In this document: positions 23,277 to 32,316 of the stretch, piece after piece
Layout: each line of letters opens with the position of its first letter
Numbering within the stretch: position 1 is the first letter of the stretch
Assembly: GCA_900316395.1 (NCBI GenBank)
Contig: ONCT01000017.1
Location: forward strand, 1 to 36,484
DNA: 36,484 nt
Source: an uncultured Lachnospiraceae bacterium
GTDB lineage: Bacteria; Bacillota; Clostridia; Lachnospirales; Lachnospiraceae
Direction: 5' to 3'
Made by a program: the position numbers and the translations under genes
Notes under the pieces: generated by a model
The model's input: only the letters and a program-made list of their open reading frames with translations
Told to the model about the DNA's origin: nothing
Databases searched by the model: none

Positions 23277-24152
23277 TTACTGCGGAGTTCTCTTGTCTGT
23301 CATGTAGAATATAGTAAATAACCCCGGTCCACAGTGTGCGCCTATTACTACGCCAAGACCTGTAATTGTAATTGTTGCATCTGGATAAGTTTTTAGAAGT
23401 TCATCTCTAACATACTCAGCATCACTCATACAATCTGCATGGTTGATATTGAATTCGATTGCCTCTCCTGCAGGAACGTCCTTCTTAATTGCTGCAATGA
23501 TTGAATTAAGAGCATTTTTCCTGCCACGAATCTTAGATACAACATCTAACGTACCACCATCTGGCACATATAACACTGGCTTGATGGAAAGCAATGTTCC
23601 AACTAATGCAGAAGCGTTACTTACTCTTCCGCCTCTCTTAAGCCAGTTAAGATCATCTACTGTAAATCTATGAGCTATTTTCAACTTGTTATCTTCAATC
23701 CACTTAAGTATCTCATCAAAGCCCTTGTCCTGCTCATACAAGTCAACTACGTGCTTAACAAGCATTCCCAGACCACCTGATACACAACAAGTATCAACAT
23801 TGACTATTGTTACATCAGGATATTCTTCCTTAAGCTCTTCTATTGCCTCATCGCAAAATCGATAGGAAGAAGATAGTGGACGACACATATCTAAAAATAT
23901 TACATTCTTGCCATCCTTCGCAAATGGTTCAAAAAACTCTTTATATGTAAATGTATTAATTGCTGATGTTGTAAGAATAGCACCCTGTCTCATCTTCTGA
24001 TAAGTCTCTTGCCTTGTCTCTTCTCTACAATCGTCCTCGTACAAATCATCGCCGATTGTATATGAATAGCTTATAAAGGGTACCTTATGTTCATCAAGAT
24101 ATTCTCTTGTTAGATCTGCTGTTGAAGCAGTTGCGATTATAAAATCCTTCAT
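23277..24152 (-). CDS. DegV family fatty-acid binding protein
   Basis: A 291-residue soluble protein with DegV features: IATASTADLTREYL at the N-terminus, ILTTSAINTFTYKEFFEPF near 57, IVNVDTCCVSGGLGMLV near 120, the VDDLNWLKRGGRVSNASALVGTLLSIKPVL block near 165-195, and a late ITGLGVVIGAHCGPGLFTIFY. DegV proteins bind a fatty acid in the cleft between two domains; FakB is the best-known relative, feeding fatty acids to FakA for phosphorylation. No fakA is in this window. It has its own terminator and is a single-gene unit. Confidence 0.93.
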   Translation of the reverse strand: MKDFIIATASTADLTREYLDEHKVPFISYSYTIGDDLYEDDCREETRQETYQKMRQGAILTTSAINTFTYKEFFEPFAKDGKNVIFLDMCRPLSSSYRFCDEAIEELKEEYPDVTIVNVDTCCVSGGLGMLVKHVVDLYEQDKGFDEILKWIEDNKLKIAHRFTVDDLNWLKRGGRVSNASALVGTLLSIKPVLYVPDGGTLDVVSKIRGRKNALNSIIAAIKKDVPAGEAIEFNINHADCMSDAEYVRDELLKTYPDATITITGLGVVIGAHCGPGLFTIFYMTDKRTPQ

Positions 24153-24280
24153 AATATATCTCCTGTAGCCGTGAATATTAGATTATTTCTTATTTATAAG
24201 AAAAATACCCACGAGTAATAATATAACACAACTACAAGAAATATACTAGATTCTATTTTATGAATTATATAAGAAATGTG

Positions 24281-27200
24281 TTATAGTCTTCCTAATTCCT
24301 CTATGAATGCTCGTGCCATTCCATATAATGACTTAGTTAAAATTGCCTGAGTCTCATCATCACTTGCAAGGGCTTCCTCTTTGCTTAATGTATCAAAGTC
24401 TGCCTTAGGCTCTGAGAAGATGAAATTATTGGCATCTATTTTTTTGCTCCACTCAAATGAGATGTTTGCGCTGGCATCGCTATTAGCAGATATGGCTCTA
24501 TTTAAGGCCTCCTGATTCTTCTCTAACAACTGTCTTGTGGTCTCTTTGTCACAATTTACTTCACCTATAAATGTTCCTGCTTCGTAGCGGAATGATGCTG
24601 TAACCTGTCCGGTCTTCTCCATGTCAAATGCGATATCAACAAGACCTTTCTCATCACTACCGCGAACAATCTTAAGATTAAGGTTACCAACTTCATCTGC
24701 TACCATAATTGGTACCACATAGTTCTCACTTCTCTTAGAGATTTCCCCCTGGGTTGATAGCTGCGTCATAATAAGATGCATTCCTCTTACATCAATACTT
24801 CTTACATCTTCTTCAACTATCATGTTCTTCATAACATTTTCAGCAAGCTCTTCTAGGCGTCTCTCAGCATCAGCCATATCTTCTGGTGTCTTAACTGACT
24901 CGCCGTATTCATGGATAAGGTTGGCAATGATATCATCTATCTCTTCATCAAGTGTCTTAGGTGTATCTTCTGCCTCCATTCCAACTTCAGATGCATAAGA
25001 ACCTTTCCTGTCTAATCCAACCTGACGTCTTGCTGCACGATTAAGAAGTGTTCTCATCATAGCGTTGCCTTCTGTCATAAGCTGGGTAATTGCATTGATG
25101 TTATTAGATGTTAGAGGCATATCAATTGACTCTAGATAATCTAATACTTGCCTGTCCGTTTTATTGGACATGAGTAGCTCCTCACGACGCATACTATTAT
25201 ATGCGTTACTTACCTCCTGCTCATGTGCTAGTAGACTTGGATCATTATCCATATCACTAAGTCTTGTTGATAGCTGTTCAGGTGTAAGTGACATATATTC
25301 ATTCTCGCTATTAAACTGCATCATCTTAGCAGGTGTAATAGTATCCTCCACCTTACGCATGCTTACAGATTGAATTGACATTTCAATCTGGTCAGTGATG
25401 CTAAGACTGTCTTTATTAAATCCTTTGATTCCACCAAATTCATCATCAATAATATATTCTCTATTCTCATGCTTAGCAGTTCTTGTTGCTGTTAAGAGAT
25501 TACGCATTGTTACCTGCGCACCCTGCTCTAGTAACATTCCTATTGCTGCACCATCTGATTTATTAACCTGATGGATAAGTCGATATACACCGATGAATCC
25601 TTCTCTCTCATCCTCTGTTATACCGTTCTCCTGCTCAAGTCTGTATAGAAACTCAGCGTATTTTTCTTCTTCGCTTGAGACTTCCATAGTCTGCATTATT
25701 TCTTCAGAATGCTGCAATAACTCCTCCATTGTCATATCAAGAGGATTCATTCCAGCCTTAATCATCTCACATACTACACCTGGCTTAAGATTCTCTAGTG
25801 CGCGAGTAACTGTTAAGTCAGTAGCCTTCACTTCCTTGATGGACTCTGATGTAATCTCCATCTGATTGTATCCTAATATTCGTACAGCTCTTCTATTCTC
25901 ATCTGTTAAGTCGAAATTAAGGTCTTCTAAGATGTTATCTACATTGTTAAATGCCTTACGAATGCTATCTCCCAAGTCTCTTCTAACTTCAGTAGCTGAT
26001 GCTTCATAGTAATCTGCAGCTTGAGTAAATCTTGCAGAAAAGCTTGCCTGAACTGATTTAGAAGCTACGTTACTTTCACCTTCTGCATCCTGAGAACTTG
26101 CATTCTGTGTTGCTATCTCTTCACTATAAGTAATGCTTACACTTGCATAGCTTCTTAATGTCATTGATGCTGCATTAAGAGGCATTGCATAGTCAGGCAA
26201 CTCCTTAGACTTACTAACTGCATCCATTGAATCACTTAGATTCTGGATAGCTTCTGGAGTAGCTTTGTCTGATAACATTGTATCAAGGAAGCTTCGCTCT
26301 AATTCTTCTACTGCATCAATATATTCCTGCAACATCATAGTGTCTATAGAAAAGCCTCTCTTAACTAAGGCATAATTAGCCTCTGTAGACATCATTAGTT
26401 GAATCTGAACTAATTGCTTCTTATAGGTTACGGTGCTATCCATAGCAGCTTGTGTGTTCGTATCATTAGCCATGCTACCACTTGCTGTAGTATTGTCTAT
26501 CACAACCTCTTCAGCACCGTATGTATTTAACTTCTCTATCTCTTGAAGTGCGAACTGGAAGGCTTCTTTTTCTGCGCTCTTAGTTGTATTGGCTTCTGCA
26601 TTGTGTAATGCATACCTAGCAACATTTCCTATGGTAACAGGCTCACTATTATTAGCTATATCATCTATTATCTCTTCGCTGGCTTCTAGCACACCCTGCT
26701 CGAGTGCCCTGGACTTAGCATAATCAGAATAGCCCGGTATAAGATAGGCATACCCTGGCTTATTACCCTCTGCAATAGCATCAGTAATATTAGTTATAAT
26801 CTCCTGGTTGTCAGCAAGTGTGAATTCTCTTAACTCCTGTAATCTTAGTAACTGCTCTGGTGTAACACTTACTCTGTTACTAACCATCCAGAAACAATCC
26901 TTAATATTGTCTTCACTTGCCTCTAGTCCTGCCATCTGAATGATGTCCTTAAATTGGGACACCATACTTGATGTGTCTCCCTTAAGCTCAAGCTCTCTTG
27001 CAGCGGTAGCATCATTGCTACTTACAGTAGCCTTGTAGATATTATCTATGGTTGGCTCAAGCTCATTACTTAGCATATACTTAATTGTTTCATCTGATAG
27101 AGATGGCTTCTCCTGATAAGTAGATGCATTGTCACTCATATCATTTCCGGACATATTAGAATTCATCTGAGTTCTTATATCTTCTACTTCTCTAAGAGCA

Positions 27201-27712
27201 ATTACACTATCATCAACTAGCTGCTTGTCAGTTGGAAGCTGTGCCTCTTTGAGAGCATGCTCTATTGCATTAGTATAGGAACCACTCTGCTTAATTGCAG
27301 CATCTGATACATCACCCATCATTGATATATCAGCGCCGCCCTTAGCCATAGCAATACGAATCTTGTCAGCGATATCAACGAACTCCTTCTCGTCCATATC
27401 CTCGGCGTCAAAGCCAAGCTCTTTCATTACATCATAATTCTTCTGACTAAGAGTAGAGGCAGAATTAAACTTTTCATCTGCTCCTAAGTCCTTGTCTAGC
27501 TCATCCATTATTGTGTTGTTGTTAGGGTTCCTGTAAGTAAGATCGGACATATTAACAACACCAAGTTTGTCTTTCTCAACCTTGGCGAAGTCTTCATGTC
27601 TTATAGATTGGTTGGTATGAACCTTGTCCTTGAATTGAGCAATATCTATGCCCATTCCCCTGGACTTATCCTGTGTTCCAACCTCTAGATTATTAATATC
27701 GTTTATCTGCAT
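24281..27712 (-). CDS. Very large DUF6240-like protein with FliK-like C-terminal domain
   Basis: 1143 residues, acidic, rich in Ser, Asp, Glu, Met and Asn, with no signal peptide or membrane helix. From memory it resembles the DUF6240 proteins of Lachnospiraceae; I could not check this. The body is made of repeated helical segments of similar style (DNIYKATVSSNDATAARE, MEELLQHSEEIMQTMEVSSEE, NAITQLMTEGNAMMRTLLN). Near residues 1000-1095 the sequence becomes beta-rich, VPIMVADEVGNLNLKIV, VDIAFDMEKTGQVTASFRYE, then RQLLEKNQEALNRAISAN. This resembles the C-terminal domain of FliK (hook-length control), which switches flagellar export substrate specificity. A flagellar ruler or export role is inferred from this and from the nearby flagellin. 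The ribosome binding site AAGGAG is rather far (about 13 nt) from the ATG. Confidence 0.6.
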   Translation of the reverse strand: MQINDINNLEVGTQDKSRGMGIDIAQFKDKVHTNQSIRHEDFAKVEKDKLGVVNMSDLTYRNPNNNTIMDELDKDLGADEKFNSASTLSQKNYDVMKELGFDAEDMDEKEFVDIADKIRIAMAKGGADISMMGDVSDAAIKQSGSYTNAIEHALKEAQLPTDKQLVDDSVIALREVEDIRTQMNSNMSGNDMSDNASTYQEKPSLSDETIKYMLSNELEPTIDNIYKATVSSNDATAARELELKGDTSSMVSQFKDIIQMAGLEASEDNIKDCFWMVSNRVSVTPEQLLRLQELREFTLADNQEIITNITDAIAEGNKPGYAYLIPGYSDYAKSRALEQGVLEASEEIIDDIANNSEPVTIGNVARYALHNAEANTTKSAEKEAFQFALQEIEKLNTYGAEEVVIDNTTASGSMANDTNTQAAMDSTVTYKKQLVQIQLMMSTEANYALVKRGFSIDTMMLQEYIDAVEELERSFLDTMLSDKATPEAIQNLSDSMDAVSKSKELPDYAMPLNAASMTLRSYASVSITYSEEIATQNASSQDAEGESNVASKSVQASFSARFTQAADYYEASATEVRRDLGDSIRKAFNNVDNILEDLNFDLTDENRRAVRILGYNQMEITSESIKEVKATDLTVTRALENLKPGVVCEMIKAGMNPLDMTMEELLQHSEEIMQTMEVSSEEEKYAEFLYRLEQENGITEDEREGFIGVYRLIHQVNKSDGAAIGMLLEQGAQVTMRNLLTATRTAKHENREYIIDDEFGGIKGFNKDSLSITDQIEMSIQSVSMRKVEDTITPAKMMQFNSENEYMSLTPEQLSTRLSDMDNDPSLLAHEQEVSNAYNSMRREELLMSNKTDRQVLDYLESIDMPLTSNNINAITQLMTEGNAMMRTLLNRAARRQVGLDRKGSYASEVGMEAEDTPKTLDEEIDDIIANLIHEYGESVKTPEDMADAERRLEELAENVMKNMIVEEDVRSIDVRGMHLIMTQLSTQGEISKRSENYVVPIMVADEVGNLNLKIVRGSDEKGLVDIAFDMEKTGQVTASFRYEAGTFIGEVNCDKETTRQLLEKNQEALNRAISANSDASANISFEWSKKIDANNFIFSEPKADFDTLSKEEALASDDETQAILTKSLYGMARAFIEELGRL

Positions 27713-27782
27713 AATGTGTACTTAACTCCTTATTAATTTATCGCAGATATTCCGTTATCATAAGGTGACTCGCCTATTATAG

Positions 27783-27854
27783 TTCGACTTCGTCGAAAAG
27801 GCTCGTCGTGCAGTCACTTGCCTTGCAAGCAACTGCATATCACATCCATGTGAT
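27783..27854. repeat. Three tandem hairpins in a divergent intergenic region
   Basis: In series: TTCGAC TTC GTCGAA (27783-27797); TGCAGT/ACTGCA closing CTTGC CTT GCAAG across a 2x2 internal loop (27809-27837); and ATCACA TCCA TGTGAT (27839-27854). All are perfect or near-perfect. No T-run follows. The 269-bp region separates the divergent DUF6240-like and sfsA genes; the remainder (27855-27981) shows nothing recognisable. Confidence 0.7.
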
Positions 27855-27981
27855 TATTCTATTTATTATTTCGGCAGAACTTGTATTTTCCCTTACCCTT
27901 TCCTTCAATGTCCTGTTTTTGAGCCACAATATCCCGCATTCTCTCTTTGCGTTTTTAGCGTTATAAGCGTATTATTACAAT

Positions 27982-28632
27982 ATGAGATATAACAATATTA
28001 CCCGGGCAACTTTCTTAGACCGCCCTAATAGATTTATTGCAAATGTGGATATAGAAGGACAAATAGAAACTGTTCATGTAAAAAATACGGGAAGATGCAA
28101 AGAGCTGTTAATACCAGGCTGTGAGGTATGGCTTCATGCACCAGGAACTCCAAGCAGAAAGACAAAGTATGATTTGGTGGCAGTTAGAAAGAGTAATGGT
28201 ATTCTTTTTAACATCGATAGTCAGGCCCCAAACAAGGTGGTAAATGAGTGGCTACAAGGTCAGGACTATGATACAGTTGTGCCTGAATATACATATGGTG
28301 ATTCAAGAATTGATTTCTATATGACTCGAGGTGAAGAGCAGTTCTTAATGGAGGTTAAAGGGTGTACTCTTGAAGTAGATGGCATTGGATATTTCCCGGA
28401 CGCTCCCACTAAGAGAGGTGTAAAACACCTTCGTGAACTGACTAAAGCCACAAAGGATGGATACAAGGCCATGCTGGCATTTGTGATTCAAATGGATGGT
28501 GTGTCAGAAGTTCGACCTAACATTGAGACTCATCCGGAATTTGGAACTGCCCTGTCAGAAGCTAAAGCGGCTGGTGTTGAGGTTCTATTCTTAAAATGTC
28601 ATGTGGAGCCGGATTTGTTGAAGATAATATAA
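27982..28632 (+). CDS. sfsA: SfsA family protein (sugar fermentation stimulation homologue)
   Basis: A 216-residue protein with SfsA landmarks: ATFLDRPNRFIANVDIEG, HVKNTGRCKELLIPGCEVWL, DSQAPNKVVNEWLQ, DSRIDFYM and FLMEVKGCTLEVDGIGYFPDAPTKRG. These include a nuclease-like D-x(n)-EVK centre. SfsA was described in E. coli as a DNA-binding regulator of maltose metabolism; the nuclease-like fold suggests another role, which is not settled. No good ribosome binding site precedes the ATG at 27982. It is convergent with the PPC-domain gene, 9 bp apart. Confidence 0.93.
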   Translation: MRYNNITRATFLDRPNRFIANVDIEGQIETVHVKNTGRCKELLIPGCEVWLHAPGTPSRKTKYDLVAVRKSNGILFNIDSQAPNKVVNEWLQGQDYDTVVPEYTYGDSRIDFYMTRGEEQFLMEVKGCTLEVDGIGYFPDAPTKRGVKHLRELTKATKDGYKAMLAFVIQMDGVSEVRPNIETHPEFGTALSEAKAAGVEVLFLKCHVEPDLLKII

Positions 28633-28641
28633 AATCATTCC

Positions 28642-29079
28642 CTACATAAAAACCCAGAACCCGGTTCCTGTCTCAGGATCATACTTTCTTCCTATAACTC
28701 CATTTATCACTGGGCGAAGCTCAATTTCTGCTGTATATAATACTTCGATTGACTTAATGTGACCGCCGCTTACACAGTGCTCACCTTCCTGCTTATATGT
28801 GAACATGGCGTGGGTATGATGATAATATTCACCCTCCTCGTCTGTTACAACATTTCCACTAAGTGATGTGAGCTCCAGCATACCACTAAGCTCACTTGTC
28901 TCAAATTCACCGGTCTCAGGTATGAATGTCTGAAGCTCAGCCTTACTACAACCTCCGATTCCGCTGAATGTTGCAGACCTTATATTTTCTTTTTTGCAAA
29001 TGTCAAGAATAGAAGAAATAATCTCATCATTTCTATCTAATCGAATGTAATAAATTTCGTTGTAATTTCTGTATTCCAT
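28642..29079 (-). CDS. PPC/DUF296 domain protein
   Basis: A 145-residue single-domain protein. YYIRLDRNDEIISSILDICK, RSATFSGIGGCSKAELQTF, LELTSLSGNVVTDEEGEYYHHTHAMF and GGHIKSIEVLYTAEIELRPV match the PPC fold also found in plant AT-hook proteins. Bacterial members form trimers and are usually annotated as DNA-binding, but no AT-hook is present here and the ligand is unknown. His residues in YYHHTHAMF and GGHI may bind metal. It lies 45 bp downstream of hipA on the same strand and may be read through from that operon. Confidence 0.88.
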   Translation of the reverse strand: MEYRNYNEIYYIRLDRNDEIISSILDICKKENIRSATFSGIGGCSKAELQTFIPETGEFETSELSGMLELTSLSGNVVTDEEGEYYHHTHAMFTYKQEGEHCVSGGHIKSIEVLYTAEIELRPVINGVIGRKYDPETGTGFWVFM

Positions 29080-29124
29080 GCTTTATCCTCTCGTCTCCTT
29101 ATTTCTTCCCATATTCTAGCTTCT

Positions 29125-30384
29125 TTACAATGGGGCTTCTGACAGAATCTTCTTACACAGCTCCTTTGATTCTCTGAAGCCTTTACTCTCCAGAATCTCT
29201 GAAGCCTCCTTTATGCTCTTTTCAAATATATTAGCAATGCCATCATAGATATTCTCCACCATTCTACTTCCAATACCTATTTCGCTAGACGCATTAACAA
29301 AACTATTTCTGGAAATCCTTTCTATATCTATTTCGTCACCAACATAAAAAGACATCTCAGGCGAAGTCTTATATACTCTTGTTGATACTATATCATATGC
29401 CGGTGATAGTTCTATTGACTTCAAATCGTTACTGTATACAAGCGCATGATTCTTTATGTGGCAATCTGTATTGCCAACTAAGTAATTGAATACTATTCGT
29501 TCTAGAAAATGTTGCTGTTCTCTAATTGGATCTGTTGTATGTCGTCTAATTAGTTCAAACATCTTCGCCAAATATCCAGATTTCACCCTCTCATATTTAT
29601 TCTCGGAAGCAATACCCATTGCCTGCGCAAAATCCTCCTGGTGTAGCCTAAGTGGAACCGGCAAACCATCTATCTTTTTTTTGACATTAATTTCTCTATC
29701 ATATCTCCTGGTTGCATATAATACGTCTTCATCTTTTCCTTTGCCAATATTAATAATAAAACTATCAGGAACTTCTATCCCACAATTTCTTGCCGCAAGC
29801 ATACACATCTGTTCATTTAACACAATCTGATTAAGTCTTACGTGACTTTGTTTTACAATATGTGTGCTAGGAGCATTTCCACTAGGAAGATACCAGCCTC
29901 CTTTGTCATCATAATACAAACCGACTTTTCCAGATGCCCCAGCTAGAGATAAATGAGTCTGCATCAACATCTGAGTAGATTTTGTTGCGCCCTCTGCAGC
30001 CAATTCTCTCACTTGAGCATCAGATAATTTCTCATAGTGAGACTCAATGTGCTCGTCAATTTCAATTATTCTTATGGCTCCAAGACATTCTTTTCCTAAA
30101 CTTGCAAGAATGGATAAATAATCACGTTCATCTGTTCTAATCCAGTTGGCTACAGCACGTCTAGAGAACCCTTCGGGTAATAGACTCTCAAAAAAACACA
30201 TCGTCTGCTCACTGGAAAAAGGCTCTCTTTGAAATTGTAATGAAATAGAAATTGGCACACCTATTTCAGAATCCATATAATCTGTATCGTATTGAAAAAC
30301 GGCATCTTGATAGTTCTCTCCCAAGATAAATCCCACAAGATGCTGTTCTCCTTTTATTTCTACATAAACTTCTAGTTTTCTCAT
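29125..30384 (-). CDS. hipA: HipA family serine/threonine kinase toxin
   Basis: A 419-residue HipA-type kinase. The N-terminal subdomain (GFILGENYQDAVFQYDTDYM, FFESLLPEGFSRRAVA) is followed by the kinase core: SLAGASGKVGLYYDD as the nucleotide loop near 150, HIVKQSHVRL, the catalytic loop NYLVGNTDCHIKNHAL with Asp near 306, and LSPAYDIV with the metal Asp near 328. E. coli HipA phosphorylates glutamyl-tRNA synthetase, halts translation and promotes persistence; other family members have other aminoacyl-tRNA synthetase targets, so the target here is open. It starts 2 nt after the hipB stop, with GGAGAGAGG inside the hipB end as ribosome binding site. The protein appears complete. Confidence 0.9.
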   Translation of the reverse strand: MRKLEVYVEIKGEQHLVGFILGENYQDAVFQYDTDYMDSEIGVPISISLQFQREPFSSEQTMCFFESLLPEGFSRRAVANWIRTDERDYLSILASLGKECLGAIRIIEIDEHIESHYEKLSDAQVRELAAEGATKSTQMLMQTHLSLAGASGKVGLYYDDKGGWYLPSGNAPSTHIVKQSHVRLNQIVLNEQMCMLAARNCGIEVPDSFIINIGKGKDEDVLYATRRYDREINVKKKIDGLPVPLRLHQEDFAQAMGIASENKYERVKSGYLAKMFELIRRHTTDPIREQQHFLERIVFNYLVGNTDCHIKNHALVYSNDLKSIELSPAYDIVSTRVYKTSPEMSFYVGDEIDIERISRNSFVNASSEIGIGSRMVENIYDGIANIFEKSIKEASEILESKGFRESKELCKKILSEAPL

Positions 30385-30386
30385 GA

Positions 30387-30599
30387 TTAGCCTCTCTCCT
30401 TTATTTCTATATCTAATCCAAGAAGATTAGCCAGTTGCAGTGCTTTACCAAATTCTATTGTCTTTTTCCCGTTTTCTAAATCAGATATAAACGTAATCGA
30501 TAAACCGGTAAAATCGGATATATACTTCTGTGTATAGCCAAGCCTTTTCCTTCTGTTTCTTACTTCTCTGCCAAAGTCATTTACATTCTCAATCTTCAT
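30387..30599 (-). CDS. hipB: HipB family antitoxin, XRE DNA-binding protein
   Basis: About 70 residues, a single helix-turn-helix domain (FGREVRNRRKRLGYTQKYIS, FTGLSITFISDLENGKKTIE, ALQLANLLGLDIEI). It should bind HipA, neutralise it and repress the operon. The start at 30599 (MKIENV) is preferred over 30620 because GAGGCGCAAT precedes it. It is immediately upstream of hipA. Two operator palindromes lie 44 and 84 bp upstream of its start. Confidence 0.9.
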   Translation of the reverse strand: MKIENVNDFGREVRNRRKRLGYTQKYISDFTGLSITFISDLENGKKTIEFGKALQLANLLGLDIEIKERG

Positions 30600-30642
30600 A
30601 TTGCGCCTCGCCACTTTCATTAAAAGCTTTTGTTTAAAAATT

Positions 30643-30701
30643 TAGCCGTTCGGCAAACATATGCTAATAACAGTATATATTATGCCGTACGGCTAAGTCA
30701 A
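30643..30701 (-). promoter_or_regulatory. hipBA promoter and paired HipB operators
   Basis: Two related palindromes, TAGCCGTTCGGCA (30643-30655) and TGCCGTACGGCTA (30683-30695), are mirror copies 40 bp apart. The minus-strand promoter TTGACT (30701-30696), 18 bp, TATACT (30677-30672) has the second palindrome inside its spacer and the first just downstream of the start. This fits autorepression by HipB. Confidence 0.75.
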
Positions 30702-31047
30702 GTGCCTATCTTATCCAACGCGTCTACAAACTGCCTCACATCCATTTCGTGAAATGGCTCGTACATTTCAACAACTTCATTTATCGGGATGATTTTCTGA
30801 ATATCATCATAGGACATATTACGATTAACTCTGCCGAACGCTTTCCCTTTTTTACATGGGAAAAGACAAACTTATTATTCTCCTTTGCCAATTGTACCGG
30901 CACAGAATCCCATATCCAACGAATCTTTGGCACATCCGAAAGCGGTGCATGTTTGGAAAAATCATAGTCAAAAATTGCTGAAAGCGTTTCTTCAGATTCG
31001 AAGTTGACATATACGTAGCGCCTCCAAAAGTCATATGACTTTTGCAA
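30698..31047 (-). pseudogene. Frameshifted remnant with a DUF4143-ATPase-like segment
   Basis: From 31047 the frame reads MQKSYDFWRRYVYVNFESEE, then KIRWIWDSVPVQLAKENNKF and FSHVKKGKRSAE. The WDSVPVQLAKENNKF block is typical of AAA_14/DUF4143 ATPases. A frameshift near 30845 leads into a second frame: FGRVNRNMSYDDIQKIIPIN, EVVEMYEPFHEMDVRQFVDA, LDKIGT, ending in TGA at 30698, which overlaps the hipBA -35. I do not recognise the second part; it may be another gene fused by deletion. No start with a good ribosome binding site is seen. Confidence 0.55.
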
Positions 31048-31058
31048 GTTGTTTTTCT

Positions 31059-32297
31059 TTAATCGTAATACACTGCTCTATATGTAATATCCTTCGGATT
31101 ATCCAGTGTGACACTCATCACCTTGTCATTCTCGCCTTTCTTCTCATTCCTATCATCCTTATTGTTGTTGTATACGGACATACACTCATTATCTGTTGTT
31201 GCCCAGCCCCAACCGATTACATACATATTATTTTCTAACATCTGAATTGAACCACAGGCCTGTGAGAACTTATTGTTGAATCCAATGCTCTTAACAAGAT
31301 CAACCTTCCTGTTAGGTATATCAAGCACATATGACCTTACCTCTGTCTGTTTGTCGCGGTTGTTATTATCGAATACTGTAATTTTATTATCATCCACCGT
31401 AACATAATGCTGTCCTGAAGTCTTCTGCAATTCGGTCAATCCAAACTCGTCCTGCTTTCCTGACATTTTCCATCTAATCTGATTATCTCCTCTTGTTCTA
31501 TCAAGACACATTACTGTATCAAGGTGTCTGAAGGAGCAGATAAGATTGCCATCATTATCCACACGCATTGCATTGAAGTGATTAATATCAGGCGCATCAA
31601 TTGTCTTATTAGCGAAGTCATTGGCGTTAGGCGTTGCATCCGTTGCAACAATATCGTATATCTCAGGATAATCTATACTCTTGAACTCCCATACGACCTT
31701 GCCGTTTTGAACCTCTTGCAAATATGAATAGATGACATTAGACCCTTCAGGATAACCTGGAATATTCTTAACATTGTCCTTAATATATACAGAACAAATG
31801 TAATGGTCTAAGTCAAACATGTAAAAGTCATGTCCGTCTATTCCCTGACCCTTCGGTGTGACAGACGATTCTTCCGCTGTTATCCTCTTAACCTCATTAA
31901 AATTCTCATCTAATATAACGCGTTCGCCCGGTGCATATCCAGTAAGTCCATAATCATCAAACTTACCTGTCTGATCATGATAGCTGTAGTATGTCTTTCC
32001 ACCAATTATATGCTTCTTGAAATCCCAGAACCCTGTGGTTGCTCCTTCGTATGGTTGTTCTTCATGCTTTGACCACACAATGTTGCCTTTGCCATCAAGC
32101 ATAATTAGGTTACGACTAAATACAAAGGACAGGAAGAAATTACCTGGTAGGTTAGTCTCTCCCGTAACATTAATCTTACACAGTCCATCTGCAATAACTG
32201 GATTCTTGCTGCTCACTTTAGATGTTTTACCGCAGCCTGACAAACCTGCTGCAACAAGAATTAAACAAAGTGATATGGCGATTATTTTCTTTTTCAT
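31059..32297 (-). CDS. Arylsulfotransferase (ASST)-like lipoprotein
   Basis: About 412 residues. The signal peptide ends in lipobox LSGC with the lipidated Cys at 22, so it is a surface lipoprotein. The rest is a beta-propeller of the ASST family: GIDGHDFYMFDLDHYICSVY, then DINHFNAMRVDNDGNLICSFRHLDTVMCLD, IRWKMSGKQDEF, SGQHYVTVDDN and a late VIGWGWATTDNECMSVYN. The His residues in these blocks match the places where ASST catalytic and sulfate-binding His sit. ASSTs move sulfate between phenolic compounds; whether this protein keeps that activity is not provable here. The start at 32297 has GGGGGAG upstream; earlier ATGs lie inside the preceding gene. It follows the flavodoxin-like gene by 19 bp. 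Confidence 0.8.
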   Translation of the reverse strand: MKKKIIAISLCLILVAAGLSGCGKTSKVSSKNPVIADGLCKINVTGETNLPGNFFLSFVFSRNLIMLDGKGNIVWSKHEEQPYEGATTGFWDFKKHIIGGKTYYSYHDQTGKFDDYGLTGYAPGERVILDENFNEVKRITAEESSVTPKGQGIDGHDFYMFDLDHYICSVYIKDNVKNIPGYPEGSNVIYSYLQEVQNGKVVWEFKSIDYPEIYDIVATDATPNANDFANKTIDAPDINHFNAMRVDNDGNLICSFRHLDTVMCLDRTRGDNQIRWKMSGKQDEFGLTELQKTSGQHYVTVDDNKITVFDNNNRDKQTEVRSYVLDIPNRKVDLVKSIGFNNKFSQACGSIQMLENNMYVIGWGWATTDNECMSVYNNNKDDRNEKKGENDKVMSVTLDNPKDITYRAVYYD

Positions 32298-32316
32298 AAT
32301 CTCTCCCCCGTTCTCC

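Noticed and set aside
27735..27765. Possible sigma-D promoter upstream of the DUF6240-like gene
   Set aside because: TGCGATAA is present on the minus strand but no TAAA lies 15 bp upstream, so the match is too weak.
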